Shown: piece by piece, positions 9,141 through 24,408 of the stretch | Position numbering within the stretch: the stretch's first letter is position 1 | How the letters are laid out: each line of letters opens with the position of its first letter | From: Candidatus Roseilinea sp. | GTDB taxonomy: Bacteria > Chloroflexota > Anaerolineae > J036 > Brachytrichaceae | Reading direction: 5' to 3' | Length of the DNA: 64,000 nucleotides | NCBI GenBank assembly: GCA_025055235.1 | Contig: JANWYN010000120.1 | Location: forward strand, 1 to 64,000 | Program-made: the position numbers and the translations under genes | Notes under the pieces: generated by a model | What the model saw: only the letters and a program-made list of their open reading frames with translations | Database searches by the model: none | What the model was told of the DNA's origin: nothing

Positions 9141-10235
9141 ATGCCTTGCATCGAATCGCTGGACGCCTTTCGCGTCGTCGTCCCGCTGCCCGAGCCGCTG
9201 TTCGTGTGGGGCAAGGTGATCACGGAGCGCGAGTTCGTCTTCGCCTGCGCGCACGCCGGCGGGCAGACCGGCATCGGCTACGGCCTCGGTCGCGTCGCCG
9301 GCATCGTCGAGATCATCGAACGCCACCTCAAGCCGCTCGTCGTCGGCCGGCCGGCGCACGCCATACGCCCGGCCTGGGACGCGGCGCGGCGCGCCATGCG
9401 CATGGTCGGCGAGGATGGCGCATTCGCCCGCGCGCTGTCGGTCGTGGACCTCGCCCTGTGGGACTTGCACGCCAAGCTGCTGGGCACACCGATGTGGAAG
9501 CTACTCGGCGGCGACCGGCGCGACGTGCCGTGCATCGCCATCGCCGGCTACTACCGGCCCGACGATCCGCTCGGCAAGGTGCGCCGCGATGCCGAGGCGC
9601 TGGCTGCTGCCGGCTACACTCGCTTCAAGATGCCGATCGGCGAAGACCGCGACCTGGACGTGCAACGCGTGCGCGCCATGCGCGAGGTGGTAGGCAAAGA
9701 TGCCCTGATCGGCGTGGACGCTTCCGGCGCGTTCGACTCGGTCAAACAGGCGCTCGATGCCTGGCGGGCAATCGAGCGATTCGACATCGCGTTTCTGGAA
9801 GATCCCTTCCCTGCCGGCAGTTGGCAACTGGCGATCGCGCTGGCGCAACGCGGCGATATGCGCGTTGCATTTGGCGAGTCGCTCTCCGCGCCCGGCGCGA
9901 TTCAGGCCCTCGGATCGCCCGACGGCATGGACATCGTGCGTCCCGACGCGACGCACCAGATGGGCCTGACCGGCTATCTGCAGGCCATCGCGCCCGCGCT
10001 CGAAAGCCGCAAGACGATCTTCCCGCACTACTTCCCCGACGTGCACGCGCCGCTGGTCGCGGCCCTGGGAGGCGCGTGGATCGAAGAGTCGCCGGCGGAG
10101 GCGGATACGGTCGGCTTTCGACTGCTGCGTGCGGAACAGCCGGTCATCCGGTCCGGCGTATGGCACGTTGGCGAACGACCCGGCTTCGGGATCGTCTGGG
10201 ACGAAGAGGCGCTGCAGCGTTTTCGCCGGCTCTAA
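9141..10235 (+). CDS. Enolase-superfamily (mandelate racemase/MLE-type) protein
   Basis: Predicted 364-residue TIM-barrel enzyme acting on an alpha-hydroxy or sugar acid carboxylate. The N-terminal capping domain covers about 1-125. Metal ligands appear as Asp in LIGVDASGAF (about 192), Glu in AFLEDPF (about 218) and Glu in VAFGESL (about 244), and there is a His-rich FPHYFPDVHAPL near the C-terminus. The usual KxK motif reads FKMPIG, so only the first Lys (163) is present, which is unusual. ATG 9141 was chosen because CAAAAT lies six bases upstream with no SD. It follows the sugar importer and probably acts on the imported compound as a dehydratase; the substrate is not identified. Confidence 0.8.
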   Translation: MPCIESLDAFRVVVPLPEPLFVWGKVITEREFVFACAHAGGQTGIGYGLGRVAGIVEIIERHLKPLVVGRPAHAIRPAWDAARRAMRMVGEDGAFARALSVVDLALWDLHAKLLGTPMWKLLGGDRRDVPCIAIAGYYRPDDPLGKVRRDAEALAAAGYTRFKMPIGEDRDLDVQRVRAMREVVGKDALIGVDASGAFDSVKQALDAWRAIERFDIAFLEDPFPAGSWQLAIALAQRGDMRVAFGESLSAPGAIQALGSPDGMDIVRPDATHQMGLTGYLQAIAPALESRKTIFPHYFPDVHAPLVAALGGAWIEESPAEADTVGFRLLRAEQPVIRSGVWHVGERPGFGIVWDEEALQRFRRL

Positions 10236-10241
10236 CACCTC

Positions 10242-12044
<1,803 letters not shown>

Positions 12045-12162
12045 ACCGCCGACTCTACGTCTGAACCGGGCGCGGTGTCAATCGCAGCGGCGGACTTTGC
12101 CGAAGCGGCATTTGCGCCCGGAGGCGGGGAATGATAGAACGGGCGACTACGGAACTGACATC

Positions 12163-13089
12163 ATGACCGAATTCACTTCCCAGCCGCTCTACGGCGGCAT
12201 CGAGGCCGGCGGCACCAAGTTTAACTGCATCATCGCCGGTGGCCCCGATCACGTCGTCGCCGAGGCGCGCTTTCCCACCACCACGCCGCAAGAGACGCTC
12301 GCCCAGGTGATCGCCTTCTTCGCGCGCGCCCCATCGCCGCCGAAGGCGATCGGCATCGCCTCGTTTGGGCCGGTTGACCCCGACCCGGCATCGCCGACCT
12401 TCGGCTACATCACCAGCACACCGAAGCTCGTTTGGCAGAATACCGATTTCGCCGGCGCCGTCCGGCGCGCGTTGAACGTCCCGATCGCCTTCGACACCGA
12501 CGTGAACGCGGCGGCGTTTGGCGAATACACGTGGGGCGCAGCGCGCGGGCTGCGCACCTTCGTCTACTACACCATCGGCACCGGCATCGGCGGCGGCGGC
12601 ATGGTCGAGGGCCGGCTGATGCACGGCCTAATCCACCCCGAGATGGGCCACATGCGCCTGCCGCACGACTGGGCGCACGATCCATTCGCCGGCGTATGCC
12701 CCTTCCACGGCGATTGCTTCGAGGGCCTGGCCAGCGGGCCGGCCATCGCCCAGCGCTGGAACGCCGATCCGAAGACGCTGCCGCTGGAGCACGCAGCCTG
12801 GCAGCTCGAAGCGCGCTACATCGCGCTGGCGATGGTCAACACTATCTGTGTGCTGTCGCCGCAGCGCATCATCCTGGGCGGCGGCGTGATGGAACAGGCG
12901 TTTCTCTTCCCGATGATCCGGCGCGAGGTGCAGCGCCTGCTCAACGGCTACATCGTGCACGAGGCCATCCTGGAACACATAGACGACTACATCGTGCCGC
13001 CGGCATTGGGTGGGCGCGCCGGCGTGTTCGGCGCGATCGCGCTGGCGCGCCACTTGGACGCCTCGACAAACGCACAGGAGACACGATGA
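12163..13089 (+). CDS. ROK-family sugar kinase (fructokinase-like)
   Basis: Predicted 308-residue cytoplasmic kinase with the ROK/actin-like ATPase fold. The phosphate-binding start [13 protein letters not shown] is at about 6-18, the catalytic-base region [13 protein letters not shown] at about 106-118 and the second phosphate loop [15 protein letters not shown] at about 133-147. A Zn site is likely ([11 protein letters not shown] ... [15 protein letters not shown]), as in fructokinases of the GmuE/ScrK type. ATG 12163 fits the family N-terminus; the frame is open upstream. It overlaps the following isomerase gene by ATGA, suggesting a sugar isomerase-kinase pair. Confidence 0.88.
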   Translation: MTEFTSQPLYGGIEAGGTKFNCIIAGGPDHVVAEARFPTTTPQETLAQVIAFFARAPSPPKAIGIASFGPVDPDPASPTFGYITSTPKLVWQNTDFAGAVRRALNVPIAFDTDVNAAAFGEYTWGAARGLRTFVYYTIGTGIGGGGMVEGRLMHGLIHPEMGHMRLPHDWAHDPFAGVCPFHGDCFEGLASGPAIAQRWNADPKTLPLEHAAWQLEARYIALAMVNTICVLSPQRIILGGGVMEQAFLFPMIRREVQRLLNGYIVHEAILEHIDDYIVPPALGGRAGVFGAIALARHLDASTNAQETR

Positions 13090-13937
13090 CCGACAAACCC
13101 ACTCCCCGGCTGTCCGCCTCCTCGTGGAGCTTGCATCGCAGCTTGGGCGCGCCGGGCATCTACGGCCCGGGCGCCGACATCCCGCGCGAGTCGCATGGCC
13201 GCGGCGCAATCAGCCTGCTGGAAGCGCCGGCGTTGCTCGCCGGACTCGGCATCCGCACCATGGAGATCTGCCACTTTCACCTGCCCAGCCGCGCGCCCGA
13301 CTACCTGAATCGCCTGCGTGACGCGCTGGAGACGCACGGCGTCGAACTCTGGTCGGTGCTGGTGGACGCCGGCGACCTCACGCATGAGGCGCACGGCCGG
13401 CGCGACGAGGCATGGATCGCCGACTGGCTGGACGACGCGCAGCGACTAGGCACCAAGCGCGTGCGCGTCATCGCCGGCAAAGGTGCGCCGACCGAAGCTA
13501 ACCTGGCGCGCAGCCGCGCCGCGCTGTTGCGGCTGGCCGGCGCCGCCGAAGCGCGCGGGCTGCGGCTGATGACCGAGAACTGGTTCGACCTGCTGAGCAC
13601 CCCTGCTGCCGTGCATGCGCTGATGGATGGCCTCGACGGCCGGATCGGCCTGTGCCTCGACTTCGGCAACTGGCGCGGGGCGACGAAGTACGATGACCTG
13701 CGCGCGATCGCCGGCTACGCCGAAAGCTGCCATGCCAAGCCCCAGTTCGATGCGCACGGTGCGATCGAGCGCGAAGACTTCGCGCGGTGCGTGCGGATCA
13801 CCCGCGCGACCGGCTTCAGCGGGCCTTATACGCTGATCTACGACGGGCCGAATCCCGATGAGCGCGCCGGATTAGCCGCGCTCATCGAAGCGCTGACCGA
13901 AGCGTGGGCGACGGCGGGCAGCGCTTTGGAGCTTTAA
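13086..13937 (+). CDS. Sugar phosphate isomerase/epimerase (xylose-isomerase-like TIM barrel)
   Basis: Predicted 283-residue TIM-barrel protein of the AP-endonuclease-2/xylose-isomerase-like superfamily. Metal-binding acids are suggested by MTENWFDLL (about 160-168), [11 protein letters not shown] (about 185-195) and the C-terminal [16 protein letters not shown] (about 250). ATG 13086 overlaps the stop of the ROK kinase gene, so the two are likely one operon. The exact sugar is unknown; the family covers ketose epimerases, hexulose isomerases and inositol enzymes. Confidence 0.8.
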   Translation: MTDKPTPRLSASSWSLHRSLGAPGIYGPGADIPRESHGRGAISLLEAPALLAGLGIRTMEICHFHLPSRAPDYLNRLRDALETHGVELWSVLVDAGDLTHEAHGRRDEAWIADWLDDAQRLGTKRVRVIAGKGAPTEANLARSRAALLRLAGAAEARGLRLMTENWFDLLSTPAAVHALMDGLDGRIGLCLDFGNWRGATKYDDLRAIAGYAESCHAKPQFDAHGAIEREDFARCVRITRATGFSGPYTLIYDGPNPDERAGLAALIEALTEAWATAGSALEL

Positions 13938-13962
13938 CGACCCTTCGCGTGGAGTGCATGCG

Positions 13963-15375
13963 ATGGAATCGCGATCCTGTGCCCTTCTCCTCCTCGTCGC
14001 AGCGCTGACTGCGTGCAGCCTGCCGCCGGCACCGCCTCCTGCAACCGGCGCGACGCCACAGGCCACTGCTACCGCCGCACCTGCGATGCCTCGCCCCACA
14101 CCCTCGCCACAGGCCGACGTTGTGACCGTGCGCATCAACCCCGATGTTACGCACCAGACGATGGACGGCTTCGGCGCAAACTGCTGGACGTTTCCCTACG
14201 CCAACGACCTCGGCTGGGAGTGGGAGAAGGTGAAATTCGTCTTCGACGAACTAGACATTCGCTACCTGCGGCTGGCGCCCTGGCTGGGCTGGTGGGAGAC
14301 GGCCAACGACAACGACGATCCCTACACCATCAACTGGGCCGGCTTCGGCACGGTCTACGACATCATCAACCAGCACGACGTGCCGTTCGGCCAATACGTC
14401 GCCGCGCGGGGGATCGAATTGGCCGTCGGCGTGTGGAACTTCGGCGGCGTCTTGGATCAATGCCCCACGTGCACCGACTGGTTGGCCGGCGGCCAGCCAC
14501 GTCGCATCCCGCCCGAGCTATATCCGGAGATGGGCGAATCCATCGCGTCCTATATCCTGCACATGCAGAAGCACAGCGCGCCGATCCGCTTCGCCGAAGT
14601 GCAAAATGAGCCGGACATCCAGGCCGCCATCCAATACCCCAGCCCTGAAGCGCTGCGCGACGCCGGCCGAGTGCTCATCCAGATGCTCGACCACTACGGC
14701 CTCTCCGACGTGCTGTTGCACGCACCCAACCTGCACTCGCCGAACGACAACCTGCGGTGGATCGAAGCGTGGTTCGCCGACGAGACGCTGCGCAATCGCA
14801 CCGCCGCCGTCTCCTACCACACCTGGTGGAGCGAAGATCGCCGCAGCTACGAGGCGATCCGCGATGCCGCGCGGCGCTTCGGCAAACCGGTCTGGGCGAC
14901 CGAGGCCGGCTACTCCGGCTCGGCCACGGATATTGACCCGACGCGCTGGCTGACGGCCTTTGGCTTCGCCGAGGCGTATTACCGCGCCATCGCGTGGAGC
15001 GACGCGACGCGCGTGTATCACTGGTCGCTGCTGGGCTTCGACGGCGCAGTGGGCAAGCGAGGCGAGCGCTATCCAATGTTTTACGCGCTCAAGCACTTCG
15101 CGAACTTCATCCCACCCGGCGCAGTGCGGCTGGAGGCGGAATCGAACGACCCGCGCATCTGGGCGCTGGCCTTTCGCCGGCCGGACGGCGCGCACAACTT
15201 GATCGTGCTGAATCGTAACCGCGCCGCGCGGACGATCCGGCCGGATGGCTTGGCCGGCGAGATCAACCAAGCGGTCGTCAGCAGCGACGGCAACTACGAA
15301 GTAAGCATCACACTCAGCCCCGACGGTGCGCTCGCATTGCCGCCGCTCAGCATCACGAGCCTAGTGGTCGAGTGA
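13963..15375 (+). CDS. Secreted GH30-like glycoside hydrolase lipoprotein
   Basis: Predicted 470-residue lipoprotein glycosidase. The signal peptide has the lipobox LTAC (Cys about 18), then a Pro/Thr/Ala-rich linker to about 50. The catalytic TIM barrel follows, starting TMDGFGANCWTFPYANDLGW, which is typical of GH30 and related clan-A enzymes. The likely acid/base Glu is in FAEVQNEPD (about residue 216) and the nucleophile Glu in VWATEAGYSG (about 314). A C-terminal beta-sandwich covers about 375-470. ATG 13963 has GGAG eight bases upstream; GTG 13954 is a poorer alternative. It presumably releases sugars for the upstream kinase/isomerase pair. Confidence 0.78.
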   Translation: MESRSCALLLLVAALTACSLPPAPPPATGATPQATATAAPAMPRPTPSPQADVVTVRINPDVTHQTMDGFGANCWTFPYANDLGWEWEKVKFVFDELDIRYLRLAPWLGWWETANDNDDPYTINWAGFGTVYDIINQHDVPFGQYVAARGIELAVGVWNFGGVLDQCPTCTDWLAGGQPRRIPPELYPEMGESIASYILHMQKHSAPIRFAEVQNEPDIQAAIQYPSPEALRDAGRVLIQMLDHYGLSDVLLHAPNLHSPNDNLRWIEAWFADETLRNRTAAVSYHTWWSEDRRSYEAIRDAARRFGKPVWATEAGYSGSATDIDPTRWLTAFGFAEAYYRAIAWSDATRVYHWSLLGFDGAVGKRGERYPMFYALKHFANFIPPGAVRLEAESNDPRIWALAFRRPDGAHNLIVLNRNRAARTIRPDGLAGEINQAVVSSDGNYEVSITLSPDGALALPPLSITSLVVE

Positions 15376-15420
15376 GGCTTTCAGCGCCCAACGCGCTCGG
15401 AGCGCGCTAAGCACCAGAGG

Positions 15421-15686
15421 GGGTGCATTTCAAAATGGCGGAACGCGAATCGGCTAGCAGCGGTATTCGCTTCAGTCGCTGGGATAAATCCCAGCGCTGG
15501 GCATACGGGCAAGCCGCGCGCATCCCGCCCCTTTCAGTCCAGGCGTTTACGCCGGGGCGGGTCTGCAAGGGTGTATTCGCGCACAGGAGCAAAATTTACA
15601 ACGGTGGGGCGTGGACTCCGTTTCGCGCCCATACGTGCCGCGAATAAGGCAGATTCATACGTCTGCCCCCGTTAGCGAATGCGCCC
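15421..15686. repeat. MITE-like dispersed repeat region
   Basis: This 15376-15720 gap has no gene. It starts with GGGTGCATTTC (15421), contains an internal GGGTGTATTCGC (15569-15580) and ends with GCGAATGCGCCC (15675-15686). These are variants of the terminal sequences seen at 33174, 47850, 49980 and 63094. It may be two nested copies. No clear target duplication is visible. Confidence 0.6.
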
Positions 15687-15720
15687 ACGTGGTGGCCGGC
15701 AGTACGGTATCCTCGCGTCC

Positions 15721-17219
15721 GTGCCGATCATCCACTGGTTTCGCCGCGACCTGCGGATCGCCGACAACACCGCCTTGAACGCTGGCGTGCGCGACGGCGG
15801 CGGCGCCGTCGTCCCTGTCTTCGTGCTGGATGACAAGCTGCTGAAAGGCCGTGACATTGCGCCGGTGCGCGTGCAGTTCATGCTGGAGAGCCTGCGCGCG
15901 CTCGACGAAGGGCTGCGCCAACGCGGAGCGCAACTGGTCGTGTTGCGTGGTGATCCGGCGGCTGAGCTGGTGCGATTGGCGCAGGCGACCGGCGCCGACG
16001 CCGTGTATTTCAACCGCGACTACACGCCGGCCGCCCGCCGGCGCGACAAGCGCGTCACCCAAGCGCTGCAATCCGCCGGCGTGCGCGTCGAGTCGTTCAA
16101 AGACCTGGTGATCTTCGAGGAAGACGAGTTGCTCACCACCGCCGGCCAGCCCTACACTGTGTTCACGCCCTACAAGAAGGCCTGGCTCTCGCGCATCACG
16201 CCGATCGCGCCGGAGATTGGGGATTGGAAATTGGCACCCCTCCCCAATCTCCAATCCCTAATCTCCAATCTCCAATCTCTCGTCCCTCATCTTCCTTCCG
16301 CAACCGACCTTGGCTTCACCAACACGCAGGACGGCCCGAAAGGCGGCGAGCCGGAAGCGATGCGCCTGCTCAAGCGGTTCAGGGACAGCGGCGCGCTGAA
16401 AGCGTATTCCACCCAGCGCGACTTCCCCGGCATCGAGGGCACGTCGCGCTTGTCGCCGCACTTGCGCTTCGGCACGATCTCGCCGCGCCAGTGCTATGCC
16501 GCCGCCGTCTCGACGCTCAGCTACGCCTTCCCGGCCAAGCGCAGCTTCTCGCCGGCGGCCAGCGATGCGAAGAAGGAAGGTGCCGATGCGTGGATCAGCG
16601 AGCTGATCTGGCGCGAGTTCTATATGCAGATCTTGTATCACTTCCCCCACGCCAACCACGCCAACTTCAACCGCGCCTACGATGCGGTGCGCTGGGGCAG
16701 CGGCGACGCCGCGCTCGACGAGGAACGCTTCGCCGCGTGGTGTGAAGGGCGCACCGGCTATCCGATCGTGGACGCAGCGATGCGCCAGCTCAACCAGACC
16801 GGCTGGATGCACAACCGCACCCGCATGATCGTGGCGTCTTTCCTGACCAAAGACCTGCTCTTAGATTGGCGGCTGGGCGAGAGTTACTTCATGCGCAAGC
16901 TGGCCGATGGCGACCCGGCGTCCAACAACGGCGGCTGGCAGTGGGCGGCCAGCACCGGCACCGACGCCCAGCCCTACTTCCGCATCTTCAACCCCAAGCT
17001 GCAGAGCGAGCGCTTCGACCCCGACGGCGCGTACATCAAACGCTGGGTGCCGGAGCTTGCGCGCGTGCCGGTCGAATACATCCATGAGCCGGCCGCTATG
17101 CCACCGCTGGTCCAGGCGCAAGCCGGCTGCATCATCGGCCGGGACTACCCCGCGCCGATCGTGGATCACGCCGAGCAGAAGGAAGAGATCCTGCGCCGCT
17201 TCAGGGCGGTCAAGGCCGG

Positions 17220-17223
<4 letters not shown>
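15721..17223 (+). CDS. phr: Deoxyribodipyrimidine photolyase (cryptochrome/photolyase family)
   Basis: Predicted 500-residue light-dependent DNA-repair flavoprotein. The N-terminal alpha/beta antenna domain begins [16 protein letters not shown] (about 3-18). The FAD-binding helical domain carries [46 protein letters not shown] and [15 protein letters not shown]. The window shows an in-frame heptamer array at 16213-16281 that encodes the linker between the two domains ([20 protein letters not shown]). GTG 15721 was chosen because the conserved N-terminus starts there; ATG 15679 in the same frame would add 14 residues. Its 3' end overlaps carB on the other strand by four bases. Confidence 0.94.
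16213..16281. repeat. Two-armed heptamer array inside phr
   Basis: GAGATTG, GGGATTG, GAAATTG, then a short spacer, then CCCCAAT, CTCCAAT, CCCTAAT, CTCCAAT, CTCCAAT. The second arm is close to the reverse complement of the first, so it can fold as a hairpin, and it is translated in frame. Confidence 0.9.
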
Positions 17224-20702
<3,479 letters not shown>

Positions 20703-21327
20703 GTCGGGATGCAATGTTAAACGATGGCAGCGTGGCGACCAAGCCGAACCGCCGCCCCTGCTTACGCATGCGCTCGAATCTCGTCTGCGTCTAATTGCTC
20801 AATCAAAGGCAGCGCGGCCATGAAGGGAATGGGCCGCGCTGAAAGAGGGGGCGATGGGCAATCCGTGCGGTAGCCGCCGGCTTCACGCCTGTGGCCGGTG
20901 GGATGACCATCGCGCCGGGCTTCGACAAGCTCAGCCCGCGGAAGCCTGTCGAAGCCCGCCTGTCCCCTTAGCCCGGTGGTTTGGCGCCGGGCTTCCTTCC
21001 GAGCACAGAGGTGCTGTGCAACAAACAGCGCGCAAGCGGGCATCCAGAGACCATGCATGGCTAGATTCCCGCTCCCCGCCTTCGCGAGGACAAGCTTCGC
21101 GGGAATGACATGCGTATGTCGTTTGGAGGCGAATTAGCCCACATTGGTTACGGCCACGCAATTGGTATGAGCTGAACCGTTGCGCGCAGAAACTGGAAGA
21201 ACACGCACCGGCATGCGTTTCAGGCGTTGCCTTTTCAACTTGGCGCACTCTGCTGTTCACATCCTTGAAAGGAACTTTTCTAGTTTGAAATCAGAGTTTG
21301 CCCAGCCGATTTGCGCAATCGAAGGCT
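20703..21327. other. Gene-free intergenic region with palindromic repeats
   Basis: No convincing gene in about 620 bases. It holds an 11-bp inverted repeat GGGCTTCGACA / TGTCGAAGCCC (20917-20927 and 20947-20957) of the type common as extragenic palindromes. There is also ATTCCCGC / GCGGGAAT (21065-21072 and 21099-21106) around CCTTCGCGAGG, and a small GCACAG...CTGTGC hairpin near 21002. The right edge carries the promoter of the next operon. Confidence 0.7.
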
Positions 21328-21370
21328 TTGAACAAAAATCTAGCTTACTCTACATACAGAGGAGGTGGTT
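21328..21370 (+). promoter_or_regulatory. Sigma70-like promoter with GAGGAGGTGGTT start-region element
   Basis: TTGAAC (21328-21333), 17-base spacer, TACATA (21351-21356), followed two bases later by GAGGAGGTGGTT (21359-21370), where transcription would be expected to begin. It lies 126 bases before the start codon of the binding-protein gene, which has its own SD. Confidence 0.55.
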
Positions 21371-21495
21371 GCTGCTGCGCTAAGCAAAGGCGATTCGACC
21401 ACAGGTCAGTCACATCATTTGCATCTCGTCGTGGTTCGATAGAGATTCAACTCATTCAATCCCAATCAGCCATCAAACCAGGAGGATTAGCTAAG

Positions 21496-23385
21496 ATGAA
21501 CAAGCAAGGGACGGTTCTCAGCCGCCGTCAGATGCTGAAGTTGTTGGGCATGGGTGCAGGTGGCGCGCTCTTAGCTGCGTGTGCGCCCGCTACACCTGCT
21601 ACGCCGGCGGCGCCCGCAGCGACGGAAGCGCCTGCTGCGCCGGCCGCCACCGAGGCACCCGCTGCGCCCGCACCTACTGAAGCGCCGGCGCCCACCCCGG
21701 CACCTACTGCGACCACCGGTCCACGGGTCAACAGCGTGGGCAAGGTTCTGCCGGAAGATGCTGCGCCGCCGGAGCTGCAGGTGTACGTCACCGCCGGTCA
21801 GGGCAACCCCGGCCAGTTCATGGACATCAGCGCCAACGTCTACAACCGTGGCTCGTTGTCCGACTTGTACGGCGTGCCGCTCACGAGCATCAATAAGGAC
21901 TTCGAGCTGGTGCCCGGCGCCGCTAAGGAATGGAAGGTGTCCGAAGATGGCTTGACGTGGACGTTCATCCTGCGCGATGACATCATGTGGAGCGACGACA
22001 CGCCGCTCACCGCCGACGACTTTGTGGCCACCTTCCGCTACATGGCCGACCCGAAGAGCGCCTACGACTTCACCTGGTACTACAGCAAGGGCTCCGGCAA
22101 CATCAAGAACTTCGACGAAGTCGTCGCCGGCAAGGTGCCGGTCGAAGAGCTGGGCGTGCGCAAGGGCGCCAACGACTACGAGCTGATCATCGAGACCAGC
22201 GAGATCACGCCGTATTTGCCGCGCCTGTTCATGTTCGCCATGCCGCTGCAGGCCAAGGCGCTGGCCGCTCACGGCCCGGCCTACAACTCCAACCCGGCGA
22301 CGTGCGTCTCGTGCGGCCCGTTCATCGTCAAGGAGTTCAGCCCGACCCGCGTCGAAGTGGTCGCCAACCCGAAGGCCGCCGACGACATCAAACCCTTCCT
22401 CGAGCGCATGATCGCTGTGCCGTTCCCCGATGCCTTCCAGGCGTATCAGGCCGGCCAAGTGGACTTTACCAGCATCGGCAACGCCGCACAGGTGGACGCC
22501 GTGCTGAACGATCCACAACTGAGCGCGCAGGCCACGCCGGACGTGGGCGACTTCCGCACCGACTACTTCTTCTTCGACGTCACCAAGCCGCCGTTCGACA
22601 ACCTGAAGTTCCGCCAGGCGCTCTCGCATCTGCTCGACCGCGATAGCATTGTCAAATTCATCACCAAGCCGTTGCTGGCGCGACCGGCCTACTCCTTCCT
22701 GGCGCCGGGCTTCCCTGCGGCCAACGGCGAAGCGCTGAAGGAAATCCAGCGCTACGATCCGGAGCTGGCCAAGCAGCTCTATGCCGAGTCCGGCGTCAAG
22801 GTGGACAAACTGCTGCTGCAGATGCGCGGCGACCTGGAAGGCTACTTCGGCAAGGAGATCGCGCAAGCCTACGCCGACTCGATCAAGCAGCACCTCGGCA
22901 TCGAAGTCGAAGTGAAGTCCGTGCCGCAGAAGGACTACATGGCCGACCTGCTCAAGCGCACGCCCGACGGCAAGCCGGACACGACGATTGACTTCGGCTA
23001 CATCTCCTACGGCATGGACTACCTCGACCCATCAAACATGCTGGCAGTCATGAAGGGCAGCGACCTAGGCGGCCGCCATACCTGGAACAACAAGGAATAC
23101 CAGGACTTGCTGGCCAAGGCCGGCCCGATGACCGACTTGGAGGAGCGCACCAAGCTGTATCAGCAGGCCGAGAAGCTGATGGTCGAGGAGTGCGCCTTCA
23201 TCTGGTGCATCCATCGCACGCCGGTGAACCTGTGGAAGCCTTACATCAAGGGCGCGCCGATGGAGCCGGGCAAGATCAACATCAACCGCGGCGTCGCTTG
23301 GCCGGGTGTCAGCGCGATGAACGGCGCTGCATCGCAGATCTACATCGCCAACAACGTCCTCGAATACCGCAAGAGCATCCCGTAA
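21496..23385 (+). CDS. ABC transporter substrate-binding protein, family 5 (oligopeptide/oligosaccharide type)
   Basis: Predicted 629-residue extracellular binding lipoprotein. The N-terminus carries a twin-arginine-like SRRQMLKLLGMGAGG and the lipobox LLAAC (Cys about 34). A low-complexity linker of Ala/Pro/Thr/Glu repeats (APAATEAPAAPAATEAPA) runs to about 75, then the DppA/OppA fold begins. ATG 21496 has AGGAGG seven to eight bases upstream. The open frame extends back to 21298 but would hide the signal. It heads an operon with two permeases. In thermophiles and Chloroflexota this family often binds cello- or xylo-oligosaccharides rather than peptides, so the substrate is left open. Confidence 0.93.
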   Translation: MNKQGTVLSRRQMLKLLGMGAGGALLAACAPATPATPAAPAATEAPAAPAATEAPAAPAPTEAPAPTPAPTATTGPRVNSVGKVLPEDAAPPELQVYVTAGQGNPGQFMDISANVYNRGSLSDLYGVPLTSINKDFELVPGAAKEWKVSEDGLTWTFILRDDIMWSDDTPLTADDFVATFRYMADPKSAYDFTWYYSKGSGNIKNFDEVVAGKVPVEELGVRKGANDYELIIETSEITPYLPRLFMFAMPLQAKALAAHGPAYNSNPATCVSCGPFIVKEFSPTRVEVVANPKAADDIKPFLERMIAVPFPDAFQAYQAGQVDFTSIGNAAQVDAVLNDPQLSAQATPDVGDFRTDYFFFDVTKPPFDNLKFRQALSHLLDRDSIVKFITKPLLARPAYSFLAPGFPAANGEALKEIQRYDPELAKQLYAESGVKVDKLLLQMRGDLEGYFGKEIAQAYADSIKQHLGIEVEVKSVPQKDYMADLLKRTPDGKPDTTIDFGYISYGMDYLDPSNMLAVMKGSDLGGRHTWNNKEYQDLLAKAGPMTDLEERTKLYQQAEKLMVEECAFIWCIHRTPVNLWKPYIKGAPMEPGKININRGVAWPGVSAMNGAASQIYIANNVLEYRKSIP

Positions 23386-23410
23386 TCCGGCGCACGCGAG
23401 TCGCAAGGCA

Positions 23411-23450
23411 TCAGAACCTAAGGTTCTGCGCGAAGAACCTTAGGTTCTGA
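23411..23450 (+). terminator. Perfect 17-bp intercistronic hairpin after binding-protein gene
   Basis: TCAGAACCTAAGGTTCT (23411-23427) and its exact reverse complement (23434-23450) around the loop GCGCGA. It lies in the 75-base gap between the binding-protein stop and the first permease. The position matches the hairpins at 7149 and 38456. Confidence 0.85.
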
Positions 23451-23460
23451 TTCGTATCGT

Positions 23461-24405
23461 ATGGCGAGATATATCTTGGGCCGTCTGGCCGGGCTGGTGT
23501 TCGTGTTGCTCACCGTCTCGTTTCTGACGTTCTTTTTGATGTACAACACGCCCGGCGGCCCGTTTGACGAACTCAACCAGCCCTTGTCGCCCGAAGCCAA
23601 GGCCAACATGATGCGCAAATACGGGCTGGACCAGCCGTTCTATGTGAACTGGTGGAACTGGATCACCAAGGCCGTGCAGGGCGACTTCGGCATGTCTTAC
23701 TATTACCCCAATACGCGGGTGATTGACTTGTTCTCCAAGTATTGGGGATCGAGCTTGATGCTAGGCTTCCTGTCAGTGGCATGGAGCTTTCCGCTCGGCG
23801 CCGTGCTCGGCGTGATCGCGGCGCTCAAACGCAACACGATCGTGGATCAGATCATCACCACGGTCGCGCTGGTCACCGTCACCGTGCCGATCATCTCGCT
23901 GATCTTCTTCGGCATCGCCATCTTCATCATCGGGCTGAAGTGGTTCGGCTTCAACAACGGCCAGCCGCTGTATCATCAGCCGCCCAACGCGTGGGTGCTG
24001 CCGGCGTTCATCTTTGGCCTGGGCACGGTCGGCGCGCTCGCCCGCTACACGCGCTCCGGCATGCTGGACGTGCTGGGCCAGGACTACATCCGCACCGCCC
24101 GAGCCAAGGGGCTGAGCCGCGCCGTCGTCATCATGAAGCACGCGATGCGCAACATGCTCATCCCCCTAGTCACCGTCTTCGGCCCGGTGCTGGCCAACGC
24201 GATCACCGGCTCGACGTTCGTCGAAATCACCTTTGCCATCCCGGGCATCGGGCGCTTCTTCCTAGAGAGCATCTACACCCGCGACTACCCGGTCATCATC
24301 TTCACGGTGATCATCGCTGCAACGATGCTAACGATCACGAATTTGTTGATAGACATCGCCTACACGCTGATTGACCCGCGCGTCCGGTTGGGAGGAGGAC
24401 ACTAA
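23461..24405 (+). CDS. ABC transporter permease (OppB/DppB type)
   Basis: Predicted 314-residue membrane permease. It begins ARYILGRLAGLVFVLLTVSFLTFFLMY, the usual first helix of DppB proteins, and has six helices. The EAA-type loop is RTARAKGLSRAVVIMKHAMR (about 210-230), and the C-terminus ends in DPRVRLG. No SD is obvious before ATG 23461; the start lies ten bases after the hairpin. It is paired with the next gene. No OppD/OppF ATPase genes follow. Confidence 0.94.
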   Translation: MARYILGRLAGLVFVLLTVSFLTFFLMYNTPGGPFDELNQPLSPEAKANMMRKYGLDQPFYVNWWNWITKAVQGDFGMSYYYPNTRVIDLFSKYWGSSLMLGFLSVAWSFPLGAVLGVIAALKRNTIVDQIITTVALVTVTVPIISLIFFGIAIFIIGLKWFGFNNGQPLYHQPPNAWVLPAFIFGLGTVGALARYTRSGMLDVLGQDYIRTARAKGLSRAVVIMKHAMRNMLIPLVTVFGPVLANAITGSTFVEITFAIPGIGRFFLESIYTRDYPVIIFTVIIAATMLTITNLLIDIAYTLIDPRVRLGGGH

Positions 24406-24408
24406 CGG

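Noticed and set aside
15423-15647. 74-codon open frame in the 15376-15720 gap
   Set aside because: It lies entirely in dispersed-repeat DNA with repeat ends, no SD and no recognisable protein.
20762-21108. Short open frames (98 and 84 codons) in the region before the second importer
   Set aside because: They overlap extragenic palindromes on both strands, show no homology by eye and have no start signals.
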